A stretch of DNA of 64,000 nucleotides, from the NCBI GenBank assembly GCA_023457355.1, contig JAEWLW010000075.1, positions 6,260 to 70,259 of the forward strand, read 5' to 3'. Positions 53,181 to 61,212 of this stretch are shown one piece after another. Position 1 is the stretch's first letter; each line of letters begins with the position of its first letter. The position numbers and the translations under genes were made by a program. The stretch is from Bacillota bacterium (lineage in GTDB: Bacteria; Bacillota; Clostridia; Oscillospirales; Ruminococcaceae). A model generated the notes under the pieces. It was not told the origin of the DNA, searched no databases, and saw nothing but the letters and a program-made list of their open reading frames with translations.

Positions 53181-55331
53181 GTGAAATTGAGTGTTAGGAC
53201 AATTTTTCTATGCCTTAGCAAAAACAAGCTGATCCAGGCCTTGCGCGATGGACTGGTGGCGATTATTCCGGTGATTATGGTCGGTTCGTTCGCGCTTACT
53301 TTTCAAACGCTGCCCATTGCTGTTTATCAGCAATGGATCAGTCATTTTGGCGGCGGCTTTTTCATCAACGTCCTGTCGCTGATATATGGCGCCACGTTTA
53401 AAATGCTTTCAGTCTATACCGTTGTTTCAGTCAGTTTTAAGGTCAGCAAAGCATTATATGGGGCATCGGGAAGCCTTCAGGGGGCGCCGTTTGCCTCTCT
53501 GGGATGTTTTGTCATATTAAGCGGTGCTTTTGTTTCGGGGGGCAACTTTGACGCGTTTGGCCCAATTGGAATAAACACCGCTTTATTTTCTGCAATAGCG
53601 GGAACGGTTCTCTATCATCAGTTTCTGGAAAAGCAAAAGAAGAACCATCGCTTATTTGCCGATGGGGCCGACGTGGAATTTAACAACGCGCTTTCGGTGG
53701 TTTTTGTTGTTGCGGCCGTTATTTTTATATGTGCGGTTTTTAATTCCTTTATTATGCATCATTTTGACGTTTCCGGCCTGAGCGAACTGGTTTCCGACGG
53801 TCTGGAGAGCGTCTTTGAATATATGGGGCGGACGTTGCCGTCAGGCCTGCTGTTTGTGCTGCTGCTCAATTTAATGTGGACCATGGGCATACACGGCAGC
53901 AATATGCTGGAATCCGTGGCGCGGTCCATCTTTTATCCGGCCATAGAAATCAACAGGGCGGCTGTTGCCGCAGGCGGGGCACCGACCGAAATATTATCAA
54001 AAACTTTTCTGGATACGTTTGTGCTCATGGGGGGATGTGGCACCACATTGTCCCTGCTGGTGGGGGTGCTGCTCTTCAGCCGCCGGCGCTCGAACCGCCG
54101 GTTGTCGCGCATTGCGGCAATTCCCATGTTGTTTAACGTCAATGAGTTGATGGTGTATGGATTGCCCGTGGTTTTTAATCCGGCGCTGTTTATTCCGTTT
54201 GTCATCACCCCGCTGGTGATGCTGCTTGTTTCTTATGCCGCCATGCGGGTGGGGCTGGTGCCGTTGGCGGCTCATCCTGCCGCATGGACAACGCCGATTG
54301 TTTTCAGCGGCTATGTGGTGACAGGTTCCATCCGAGGCAGCCTGTTGCAGCTGTTTAATCTGGTGGTGGGTGTGTTCATCTACAAACCCTTTGTGGCGCT
54401 TTATGACCGAGAGAAACTCGCCAATGCCGAAAGCATCACCCAAGAGCTGACCGAACTGGTTAAAAAGTGCGAGCGGGAAGGCACTTTTGTGAACCTGACC
54501 GAACTGGAGGATTCAAAAGGCGGCATGGCGCGCATGCTGGTTGAGGATTTAAAGCATGCGATTGAAACCGACGGCATAGCGCTGTATTATCAGCCGCAGC
54601 ATAATGCTGCAGGGCGCTGCGTCGGCGTTGAGGGGCTGTTACGGTGGAATCATGCCGCCGTGGGGATGCTCTATCCGCCGCTGGTCATTCGCATTGCGGA
54701 AGAAAGCGGTTTGCTGGAGCAGCTTGAGCGGCAGATGGTGTGCCGCGTTCTGCGGGAAGCTGGCGAGATTGTCCGGTTTTTAGGCGACGACACCAAAATC
54801 AGCGTCAACGTTTCAGGCAAGACCATACAAAGCGCGCGATTCGAAAAATTTCTTCGGGGCCTTTGCCTAGAATATGACCTGAAGCGCTATCACATTTGCC
54901 TGGAGGTGACCGAGCAGCGCGCGCTGCTTTTAGACCGGTCGGGAGAAGAGCGCTTTGCACGGATACATGATATGGGCTTTGAACTGGCTATTGACGATTT
55001 TTCAATGGGACATACCTCCATTAAATATCTGGAAGGCAGCAGCTTTAATGTTGTAAAGCTTGACGGCAATTTGGTCAAGGAGCTGCAATATAACAGCCGT
55101 GTCGGAGAGATTATTTCCTCAATCGTCAATCTGTCCGGTTCTCTGGGGTTTTCGGTACTGGCCGAATATGTCGAGACGGAACAGCAGCGTGCCATGCTTG
55201 AAAAGCTGGGCTGCGTCCATTATCAGGGGTATCTTTACAGCCCGGCAATACCGCTGCGCAAACTGGAACGATATGCCAGAGAAACGGTGACCGTCAGTAA
55301 AATGGACGAGGGCTTGTCTGTAAATAGATAA
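53181..55331 (+). CDS. PTS EIIC-like membrane domain fused to EAL c-di-GMP phosphodiesterase
   Basis: A fusion of about 716 residues. Residues 10-410 form a polytopic EIIC-like domain of the lactose/cellobiose type, with LWTMGIHGSNMLE-type text (NLMWTMGIHGSNML), IPMLFNVNELMVYGLPVVFNP and LAAHPAAWTTP. After a short helical linker an EAL domain follows (about 455-700): ALYYQPQH, EGLLRWNH in place of EALLRW, ISVNVS, CLEVTEQ, AIDDFSMGHTSI, VKLDGNLV, AEYVET and YQGYLYSPA. All main metal and catalytic positions appear present, so cleavage of c-di-GMP is expected. No EIIB or EIIA domain is present or adjacent, so it is more likely a sugar sensor than a transporter. The GTG at 53181 suits GGGGT upstream better than the TTG at 53175. 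Confidence 0.9.
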   Translation: MKLSVRTIFLCLSKNKLIQALRDGLVAIIPVIMVGSFALTFQTLPIAVYQQWISHFGGGFFINVLSLIYGATFKMLSVYTVVSVSFKVSKALYGASGSLQGAPFASLGCFVILSGAFVSGGNFDAFGPIGINTALFSAIAGTVLYHQFLEKQKKNHRLFADGADVEFNNALSVVFVVAAVIFICAVFNSFIMHHFDVSGLSELVSDGLESVFEYMGRTLPSGLLFVLLLNLMWTMGIHGSNMLESVARSIFYPAIEINRAAVAAGGAPTEILSKTFLDTFVLMGGCGTTLSLLVGVLLFSRRRSNRRLSRIAAIPMLFNVNELMVYGLPVVFNPALFIPFVITPLVMLLVSYAAMRVGLVPLAAHPAAWTTPIVFSGYVVTGSIRGSLLQLFNLVVGVFIYKPFVALYDREKLANAESITQELTELVKKCEREGTFVNLTELEDSKGGMARMLVEDLKHAIETDGIALYYQPQHNAAGRCVGVEGLLRWNHAAVGMLYPPLVIRIAEESGLLEQLERQMVCRVLREAGEIVRFLGDDTKISVNVSGKTIQSARFEKFLRGLCLEYDLKRYHICLEVTEQRALLLDRSGEERFARIHDMGFELAIDDFSMGHTSIKYLEGSSFNVVKLDGNLVKELQYNSRVGEIISSIVNLSGSLGFSVLAEYVETEQQRAMLEKLGCVHYQGYLYSPAIPLRKLERYARETVTVSKMDEGLSVNR

Positions 55332-55336
55332 ACGAT

Positions 55337-55394
55337 GAAAAATTCGCTGTAAAGGCGCAGCTGGCGCCAGCTGCGCCTTTACAGCGAATTTTTC
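55337..55394. repeat. Perfect 58-bp palindrome (bidirectional terminator candidate)
   Basis: The 29-base half starting GAAAAATTCGCTGTAAAGGC is followed immediately by its exact reverse complement, with the centre between 55365 and 55366 (CTGGC|GCCAG) and no spacer. It starts 6 bases after the EIIC-EAL stop. The ATTTTTC ends can supply a U-tract, so it can terminate transcription, but a loopless arm this long is unusual. Confidence 0.9.
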
Positions 55395-55488
55395 TGCCGT
55401 TCTTAAAGCAACGCCCTGAAAAATTTCTGAACGCACCATTATAATTAAGCGAAGTGGGTATTGTAATATCAAACGCTTTCTGTTAAAA

Positions 55489-55516
55489 TTGACAACGGTA
55501 TATACAGGTGTATATA
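55489..55516 (+). promoter_or_regulatory. Promoter with repeated GTATATACA motif
   Basis: TTGACA (55489-55494) and TATATA (55511-55516) are separated by 16 bases. GTATATACA occurs twice across the spacer and -10 (from 55498 and 55509); each copy is itself a palindrome-like site, suggesting operator binding. Confidence 0.6.
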
Positions 55517-55544
55517 CACATCGTTGCCGACCGAGGAGAAAGTT

Positions 55545-56609
55545 ATGGATTACCTGAAAAAATTGCTGAACAAGATTTTTATCGACGGCCTTTCCGGCAT
55601 GGCGCTGGGTCTCTTTTCCACACTGATTGTGGGAACCATCATACAGCAGATCGGGCTGCTTATCGGCGGGAATTTGGGCGGAACACTCATTGTTCTCAGC
55701 AAGGTTGCGGCATCGCTGACAGGTGCGGGTATCGGCTGCGGTGTGGCCTATAAGTTTAAGGAGCCGCCGCTTGTTGTGCTCTCTGCCGCTACGGCCGGCA
55801 TGGTGGGCGCATTCGCGGCCAAAATTGCCGCCGGTGCAGTCCTTGTGGATGGCGTCGTACATTACGCGGGCCCCGGTGAACCGCTTGGCGCCTTTATCGC
55901 CGCTTATGCCGGTATTGCATTGGGTCACGCCGTATCAGGCAAAACCAAAATAGATATCTTGGTGACGCCCATCGTCTCCATCGTTTTTGGTTCCGGCGTG
56001 GGGTTGGTTGCCGGTCCGCCTATTTCGGCGTTTATGGCCTGGGTGGGCAGCGTCATCAACTGGGGCACTGAACAGCAGCCTGTTTTAATGGGCATCATTG
56101 TGTCGGTGCTGATGGGCATGATATTAACCCTGCCGATCAGTTCGGCGGCGGTTGGCATTGTGCTTAATCTATCCGGCATCGCGGCGGGTGCCGCCACCGT
56201 CGGCTGCTGTGCCAATATGGTGGGCTTTGCTGTGGCCAGCTACCGCGAAAACAAACTGGGTGGTCTGCTGGCACAGGGCTTGGGAACCAGTATGCTGCAA
56301 ATACCGAATATTTATAAAAAACCGGTTATATGGCTCCCGGCAATTGTCAGCAGCGCGGTGCTGGGGCCTGTTTCGACCAAGCTGTTGGGTATGACCAGTA
56401 ACGCGACCGGTTCCGGCATGGGAACGGCGGGCCTTGTCGGGCCGATTATGGCCTATCAGACCATGAGCCCCCTTATCGGCGGTGGCACTGCGCTGCTTGA
56501 AATTGCCGTGATGTACTTTGTTCTGCCGGCGGTTCTGTCGTTGGCGGTATCGGAGTTCATGCGCCGCAAAGGCTGGATTAAACTGGGGGATATGAAGCTG
56601 GACGTTTGA
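55545..56609 (+). CDS. PTS_EIIC_2-type membrane protein (orphan EIIC-like)
   Basis: A 354-residue, very Gly/Ala-rich polytopic membrane protein. FIDGLSGMALGLFSTLIVG at the start, GCCANMVGFAVASYRENKLGG-like text and the ending region GPIMAYQTMSPLIGG match the EIIC_2 family annotated as PTS transporter subunit IIC, though no EIIA/EIIB genes accompany it. The transport substrate and even PTS dependence are unproven. GAGGAGAAAG lies 5 bases before the ATG. It has its own promoter and terminator, so it is a single-gene unit. Confidence 0.85.
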   Translation: MDYLKKLLNKIFIDGLSGMALGLFSTLIVGTIIQQIGLLIGGNLGGTLIVLSKVAASLTGAGIGCGVAYKFKEPPLVVLSAATAGMVGAFAAKIAAGAVLVDGVVHYAGPGEPLGAFIAAYAGIALGHAVSGKTKIDILVTPIVSIVFGSGVGLVAGPPISAFMAWVGSVINWGTEQQPVLMGIIVSVLMGMILTLPISSAAVGIVLNLSGIAAGAATVGCCANMVGFAVASYRENKLGGLLAQGLGTSMLQIPNIYKKPVIWLPAIVSSAVLGPVSTKLLGMTSNATGSGMGTAGLVGPIMAYQTMSPLIGGGTALLEIAVMYFVLPAVLSLAVSEFMRRKGWIKLGDMKLDV

Positions 56610-56638
56610 ACCGGACACGGTGTTCCGGTGACCAGATC

Positions 56639-56671
56639 CAAAAAGTGGGGGTGCCATGCCTCCGCTTTTTG
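56639..56671 (+). terminator. Intrinsic terminator after the EIIC_2 gene
   Basis: CAAAAAG with a GGGGG run pairs with CCTCC and CTTTTTG (two wobble or mismatched positions); the stem ends in CTTTTTGTG. Confidence 0.7.
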
Positions 56672-56706
56672 TGTTGCCCGGGCATAATAGGGCTGTATGC
56701 ATTCAA

Positions 56707-56831
56707 AGTTAAACCACCTGAAAATCAGATTGTCTTTGCGATCTATATTGACATCTCGCCGCTTTGCAAGGCCAAAAATATTCTCGCAACGCCTGTATCA
56801 ATTCCAGGTGGTTTGACTATGCAAGAATATT
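56707..56831 (+). other. Interleaved inverted repeats (pseudoknot-like order)
   Basis: The 380-base gap before the HAD gene holds no ORF of note. Arm A (56707-56720, AGTTAAACCACCTG) pairs with A' (56805-56818, CAGGTGGTTTGACT). Arm B (56777-56788, AATATTCTCGCA) pairs with B' (56820-56831, TGCAAGAATATT) with one mismatch. The order A-B-A'-B' would allow an H-type pseudoknot in RNA. Confidence 0.45.
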
Positions 56832-56929
56832 CGGTGTAAAATACAGGTTAAATCATCCACGCAATTTGGCGATTTTTTATGTTTCAAACTCAATGTTGCA
56901 GCGCAATGCACAAAAAAATTATATCATAC

Positions 56930-56958
56930 TTGTCAAATTGACATAATTACAGTATAAT
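56930..56958 (+). promoter_or_regulatory. Promoter of the HAD-IIA hydrolase gene
   Basis: TTGTCA (56930-56935) and TATAAT (56953-56958) are separated by 17 bases, 31 bases before the start codon. Confidence 0.75.
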
Positions 56959-56989
56959 TATAACAGGAAAAGATGATAGGAGGATAAAT

Positions 56990-57784
56990 ATGCTTGATAC
57001 TTTAGAACAGCTGCATGAAAAAAAAGGATTCCTCTGCGATATGGACGGTGTTATCTATCATGGCAACCGCTTGCTGCCCGGTGTAAAAGAGTTTGTAGAA
57101 TGGCTTTACGATTCGGGGAAAAGCTTTTTATTCTTAACGAATTCAAGTGAGAGAAGCCCGCTGGAGTTGAAGCAGAAGCTGGCGCGCATGGGGCTGGATG
57201 TTGATGAGAGCCATTTTTACACCAGTGCGCTGGCAACCGCCAAGTTTTTAAGCCGTCAAGCGCCGGGTTGTACCGCTTATATCATCGGCGCACCCGGGTT
57301 ATTCAACGCACTTTATGACGTGGGCATCACGATGAATGACGTTAACCCGGACTATGTCGTGGTAGGAGAGACGCGCAACTACAATTACGAAAGCATCCTC
57401 AAGGCGGTATCTCTGGTTCGCGCAGGCGCCAAGCTGATCGGCACAAATACCGATCTGACCGGCCCCTCTGAAAACGGGCTGATTCCCGCCTGCCGGGCGT
57501 TGATTGCCCCGATTGAATTGGCCACCGGTAAAAGCGCCTATTTTGTCGGCAAGCCCAATCCGCTGATGATGCGCACCGGTTTAAAGCTGCTGGGGTGCCA
57601 TTCCAACGAAGCGGTGATGGTGGGCGACCGCATGGATACAGATATTGTTGCCGGCATGGAAACCGGCCTGGATACGGTGCTGGTGCTCAGCGGTGTCACC
57701 GATGTGGACGAGATGAAAAATTTTCCTTACCGGCCCACCTATATTTTGGATGGCGTGAAGGACATTCCGCCTAAAAAGTCCTGA
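56990..57784 (+). CDS. HAD-IIA family sugar-phosphate phosphatase (NagD/AraL-like)
   Basis: A 264-residue phosphatase. Motif I is LCDMDGVIYHG with the nucleophile and acid Asp; motif II is FLTNSSER; the Lys of motif III is in YFVGKPNPLMM; motif IV is VMVGDRMDTDIVAGM. The large C2 cap between motifs II and III is characteristic of HAD-IIA enzymes (NagD, AraL, 4-nitrophenylphosphatases). Substrate not predictable; sugar phosphates are common. AGGAGG lies 8 bases upstream of the ATG and a promoter just before it. Confidence 0.92.
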   Translation: MLDTLEQLHEKKGFLCDMDGVIYHGNRLLPGVKEFVEWLYDSGKSFLFLTNSSERSPLELKQKLARMGLDVDESHFYTSALATAKFLSRQAPGCTAYIIGAPGLFNALYDVGITMNDVNPDYVVVGETRNYNYESILKAVSLVRAGAKLIGTNTDLTGPSENGLIPACRALIAPIELATGKSAYFVGKPNPLMMRTGLKLLGCHSNEAVMVGDRMDTDIVAGMETGLDTVLVLSGVTDVDEMKNFPYRPTYILDGVKDIPPKKS

Positions 57785-57859
57785 TGGGCGGTGCCGCTGT
57801 TTTTAGGGTTGCAGGGTTTAACAATTTGCAAACGGGGCAAAATAAATTTAATAAAATAC

Positions 57860-58024
57860 TTGCGCTGAAACTGGCTTTGTGATAATATATTTAGGCATGT
57901 AGTCGCCGTGTTCCCTTTGCGGCGGGATTTCATGTCGGTGAAGAGCCGGAATGAAAAGCTGACAGTCCTCTGCCGTTTGTGTTTCAAGCGGGAATGAATG
58001 TCTGTTACAAACTAAGGAGGAAAT
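57860..58024 (+). promoter_or_regulatory. rplS promoter and untranslated leader
   Basis: TTGCGC (57860-57865) and TAATAT (57883-57888) with a 17-base spacer form a likely promoter. The roughly 130-base leader up to the AAGGAGG at 58015-58021 contains short GC-rich stems. Firmicutes rplS often has an L19 leader for autoregulation; I cannot confirm that fold by eye. Confidence 0.4.
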
Positions 58025-58030
58025 TTTTAC

Positions 58031-58375
58031 ATGGACGCTTTAAAGCATTTTTCCAACGCCTGCCTGAAGGAGAACCCCCCTGAATTTCATGTGGGTGATA
58101 CCATCCGTGTGGGGGTTCGCATTAAGGAAGGCGAGAAATCGCGTGTGCAGGCCTTTGAAGGCACCGTTATTGCCAAGAAGCACGGCGGCATTCAGGAGAC
58201 CTTTACGGTTCGTCGCATGTCCCATGGCGTCGGCGTCGAGCGTGTCTTTCCGCTGCACTCCCCGGTTGTTGAATCGGTTGATGTTGTGCGCAAGGGCAGA
58301 GTTCGCCGCAGCAAGCTTTATTATCTCAGAGACCGCGTCGGCAAGGCTGCCCGCGTCAAGGAAGCCAGAAGATAA
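58031..58375 (+). CDS. rplS: 50S ribosomal protein L19
   Basis: A 114-residue L19, normal length. FHVGDTIRVGVRIKEGEKSR, QAFEGTVIAKKHGG, ETFTVRRMSHGVGVERVFPL and KLYYLRDRVGKAARVKE are the family signature throughout. L19 sits at the 30S-50S interface. AAGGAGG precedes the ATG by 9 bases. It heads the common Firmicutes order rplS-lepB-rbgA-rnhB-yraN seen here. Confidence 0.97.
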   Translation: MDALKHFSNACLKENPPEFHVGDTIRVGVRIKEGEKSRVQAFEGTVIAKKHGGIQETFTVRRMSHGVGVERVFPLHSPVVESVDVVRKGRVRRSKLYYLRDRVGKAARVKEARR

Positions 58376-58388
58376 TAACGATTTATTC

Positions 58389-58418
58389 AAAAAGGGACCG
58401 TGTGTCCCTTTTTGTTTT
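58389..58418 (+). terminator. Intrinsic terminator after rplS
   Basis: AAAAAGGGA pairs with TCCCTTTTT, followed by GTTTTTT. Confidence 0.85.
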
Positions 58419-58636
58419 TTATACGCCCATCCTTTTGGTGCGGGCTTATACGAATATCCCATAAAACGGCAGATTTTCTGGCGGCAAGTTTTCCACACTG
58501 CGCCCGTCCTTACTGTTGGCGGGTAGTAGGCCGCCGCCCCAATCTAAAGAACCATTATGGAAAATTCGCAGGCCGCATACCAACAGGATGGCCAAATTCC
58601 AAACGCATGGTATTAAAGTCTTTTTGGAGGCGCTGT

Positions 58637-59242
58637 ATGCAAGAGCAAACAAACGGCAAGGTTCCCGAACCGGAAGCGGAAAATATGCAGGCAGCAGCAA
58701 CACCGCTGCGCCGCGACCGCATCTTCAAGGAGTTATACGAGTGGGCTGAAAGCGCCGTACTGGCGGTTGTTTTTGTGGTGCTGCTTTTTACCTTTGTTGC
58801 ACGCACCTCAGTTGTCAGCGGCGAGTCGATGATCCACACGCTGGAAAGCGGCGATATGTTGGTCATTTCGCGCCTTGGGGGCGAAGTGCAGCCGGGCGAT
58901 ATCGTCGTGGCAACCAAGCCCTATTATGCAAACGAGCCTATTGTCAAACGCGTGATTGCCACCGGCGGGCAGCGTGTGGATATTGACTTTCAGGAAGGCG
59001 TCGTCTTTGTCAACGGCGAGGCGCTTGATGAGCATTATACCAACACGCCGACCAACCGGCATTATGATGTGGAATTTCCAATCACCGTGCCGGAAGGGTA
59101 TCTCTTTTTGATGGGCGATAACCGCAACGGTTCGCTTGACAGCCGTTCGACTGAAATCGGTCTGGTGGATGAGCGGTATATCCTTGGCAAAGCCTATTTG
59201 CGGGTGCTGCCATTTTCGGCATTTGGCAAGCTTGATCAATAA
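58637..59242 (+). CDS. lepB: Signal peptidase I
   Basis: A 201-residue type I signal peptidase. A cytoplasmic N-terminus of about 38 residues precedes a membrane helix (SAVLAVVFVVLLFTFVA). The catalytic Ser64 is in VVSGESMIHTL and the general-base Lys104 in PIVKRVIATGGQ; GDNRNGSLDSR is box E. It cleaves signal peptides from exported proteins on the outer face of the membrane. The ATG at 58637 has TTGGAGG 6 bases upstream; the long open frame before it is non-coding. Confidence 0.95.
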   Translation: MQEQTNGKVPEPEAENMQAAATPLRRDRIFKELYEWAESAVLAVVFVVLLFTFVARTSVVSGESMIHTLESGDMLVISRLGGEVQPGDIVVATKPYYANEPIVKRVIATGGQRVDIDFQEGVVFVNGEALDEHYTNTPTNRHYDVEFPITVPEGYLFLMGDNRNGSLDSRSTEIGLVDERYILGKAYLRVLPFSAFGKLDQ

Positions 59243-59256
59243 ACAGGAGGAAAATC

Positions 59257-60150
59257 GTGGCGGAACAACAAGGAAAAACGATACAATGGTTTCCGGGGCA
59301 CATGGCGAAGACACGCCGCCTGATCCGCGAAAATATCGCGCTGGTGGACGCTGTTGTCGAGCTGCGTGATGCCAGAATTGTGCGCGCCAGCCGCAACCCC
59401 GAAATTGAATCGCTGACGAAGCAGAAGCCGCGTCTTATATTGCTGAATAAAGCGGATGTTGCGGATGAGCAGGTTACGCGCGCATGGTGCGAGTTTTTTC
59501 AAATGAAAAATCTTGCGGTGCTGGCGGCGGATTGCCGCAGCGGGCGCGGACTCAAACAGCTTGAGCCGATGCTTAAAGAGGTCTGTGCGGCGCGCATTGC
59601 GCAGAATGCAAGGCGCGGCATGGCCGGCCGGCCGCTGACGCTGATGATTGTCGGCATTCCGAACGTCGGCAAGTCGTCGCTGATCAACCGTCTGGCCGGG
59701 TCCAAACGCGCAAAAGTAGAGGACCGCCCGGGCGTGACGCGCGGCCGCCAATGGGTCAAACTGGAGGGCGGCATGGAGCTTCTGGATATGCCCGGCGTTC
59801 TTTGGCCCAAGTTTGAGGATCAGCGCGTTGGCCGCTATCTGGCCTACACCGGCGCCATTCGCGACCAGATTATGGATACTGAAGATCTGGCCTGCGGATT
59901 GCTGGAATTGCTGGCGGAGCGCTATACAGCGGCGCTTTGCGCGCGTTACCATTTTGAACCGGGCGAAATTGCGCAAAAAAGCGGTTATGACCTCTTGTGC
60001 CTGCTGGCGCTCAAGCGCGCCATGCTGGTATCGGGCGGTGCGCCCGATACGCTCCGCGCCTCCACAACACTGTTGGATGAATTCCGCGGGGGCAAGATTG
60101 GGCACATTTCACTGGAGACACCGGAGGATATTCGCCGTGACTACCGTTGA
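59257..60150 (+). CDS. rbgA: Ribosome biogenesis GTPase A (RbgA/YlqF)
   Basis: A 297-residue circularly permuted GTPase needed for late 50S assembly. IQWFPGHMAKTRR at the N-terminus is diagnostic; G4 (NKAD, 64-67) precedes G1 (GIPNVGKSSL, near 130-142), then TRGRQWVKL and G3 LLDMPGVLWPK. GGAGG lies upstream of the GTG/ATG region (start MAEQQGKT, GTG codon). Its stop overlaps the rnhB start, giving translational coupling. Confidence 0.95.
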   Translation: MAEQQGKTIQWFPGHMAKTRRLIRENIALVDAVVELRDARIVRASRNPEIESLTKQKPRLILLNKADVADEQVTRAWCEFFQMKNLAVLAADCRSGRGLKQLEPMLKEVCAARIAQNARRGMAGRPLTLMIVGIPNVGKSSLINRLAGSKRAKVEDRPGVTRGRQWVKLEGGMELLDMPGVLWPKFEDQRVGRYLAYTGAIRDQIMDTEDLACGLLELLAERYTAALCARYHFEPGEIAQKSGYDLLCLLALKRAMLVSGGAPDTLRASTTLLDEFRGGKIGHISLETPEDIRRDYR

Positions 60151-60763
60151 AGAAAAGCCGGCCCTTTATGAGATGGAGAATGCGCTGCATGAAAGGGGCC
60201 TGACCCTGATCTGCGGCATTGACGAGGCGGGCCGGGGGCCGCTGGTTGGGCCGGTGTGCGCGGCGGCGGTCATTTTGCCGCGGGGGTTGGTTATCGACGG
60301 CCTGAATGACTCAAAAAAGCTGACCGAAAAAAAGCGCGATGCGCTTTATGAGATTATCACCGCCAATGCGGTATCCTGGGCCATCGGTCTGGCAACCCCG
60401 CGGGAGATTGATGAAATCAATATTTTGCAGGCGACTTTTCTCGCGATGCGCCGCGCGGTCAGCGGGCTTCATGCTGTACCGGATTATGTGCTGGTGGACG
60501 GCAATGGCGACCCGCGTCTTTTACTGCCGACCGAAACGGTGATTAAGGGCGACGGCAAAGCGGCCTGTATTGCGGCAGCCTCGATTCTGGCCAAAGTGAC
60601 GCGTGACAGGCTGCTGACGGCACTGGGCGAACAATACCCGGTATACGGCTTTGAAAAGCACAAAGGCTATCCAACCAGTGCGCATTATGAAGCGATTGCA
60701 AGGCATGGCATCACGCCGGAACATCGCCGGTCTTTTTTAAAAACGTTACATAATCATATTTAG
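60137..60763 (+). CDS. rnhB: Ribonuclease HII
   Basis: A 208-residue RNase HII that cuts RNA in RNA-DNA hybrids, including single misincorporated ribonucleotides. The signature CGIDEAGRGPLVGPV holds Asp29 and Glu30; DSKKLTEKKR, the Asp of YVLVDGNG and AASILAKVTRD follow. The GTG at 60137 has GGAGG 9 bases upstream inside rbgA; ATG at 60173 is a later alternative. Overlap with rbgA is 14 bases. Confidence 0.94.
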   Translation: MTTVEEKPALYEMENALHERGLTLICGIDEAGRGPLVGPVCAAAVILPRGLVIDGLNDSKKLTEKKRDALYEIITANAVSWAIGLATPREIDEINILQATFLAMRRAVSGLHAVPDYVLVDGNGDPRLLLPTETVIKGDGKAACIAAASILAKVTRDRLLTALGEQYPVYGFEKHKGYPTSAHYEAIARHGITPEHRRSFLKTLHNHI

Positions 60764-60800
60764 GGCGAATAAGAACATAGAGAACAAAGCGGGTGAAGGG

Positions 60801-61169
60801 ATGCTGCCAAATGGCGCGCTTGGCGAACAATTCGCTGCAGATTATCTGAAAACCCAGGGATACCGCATTTTAGAGCGGAATTTTCACACCCGTTACGGCG
60901 AGGTTGATATCATTGCGCAAAAGGATGATATTCTAGCTTTTGTTGAGGTCAAGACCCGCGCTGCAACGATGCTGTCCAGCCCGGCGGCTGCGGTAACCCC
61001 CGCCAAACAAAAAAAGCTGATCACGGCGGCATTGCAATACATGCAGGCGAACCCCGCTGATTTGCAGCCCCGCTTTGATGTCGTGGCCATTGTCACAAGG
61101 TCCAAAAGCGACTTTTCTGTTTTGAATTTTATGCATCTCACCGATGCATTTGAAGCGGCATCGCAATAA
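60801..61169 (+). CDS. YraN family endonuclease-like protein (UPF0102)
   Basis: A 122-residue protein of the restriction-endonuclease-like fold. GALGEQFAADYLKTQGY, ILERNFHTRYGEVDIIAQ and LAFVEVKTR contain the conserved E...D...ExK nuclease core residues. It is commonly next to rnhB in Firmicutes, as here. Biological role is not firmly known. GGTGAAGG precedes the ATG. Confidence 0.92.
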   Translation: MLPNGALGEQFAADYLKTQGYRILERNFHTRYGEVDIIAQKDDILAFVEVKTRAATMLSSPAAAVTPAKQKKLITAALQYMQANPADLQPRFDVVAIVTRSKSDFSVLNFMHLTDAFEAASQ

Positions 61170-61212
61170 ATTTACAGGGGGCCTTGCGGCCGACCCGAAA
61201 GGATGAAAGATT

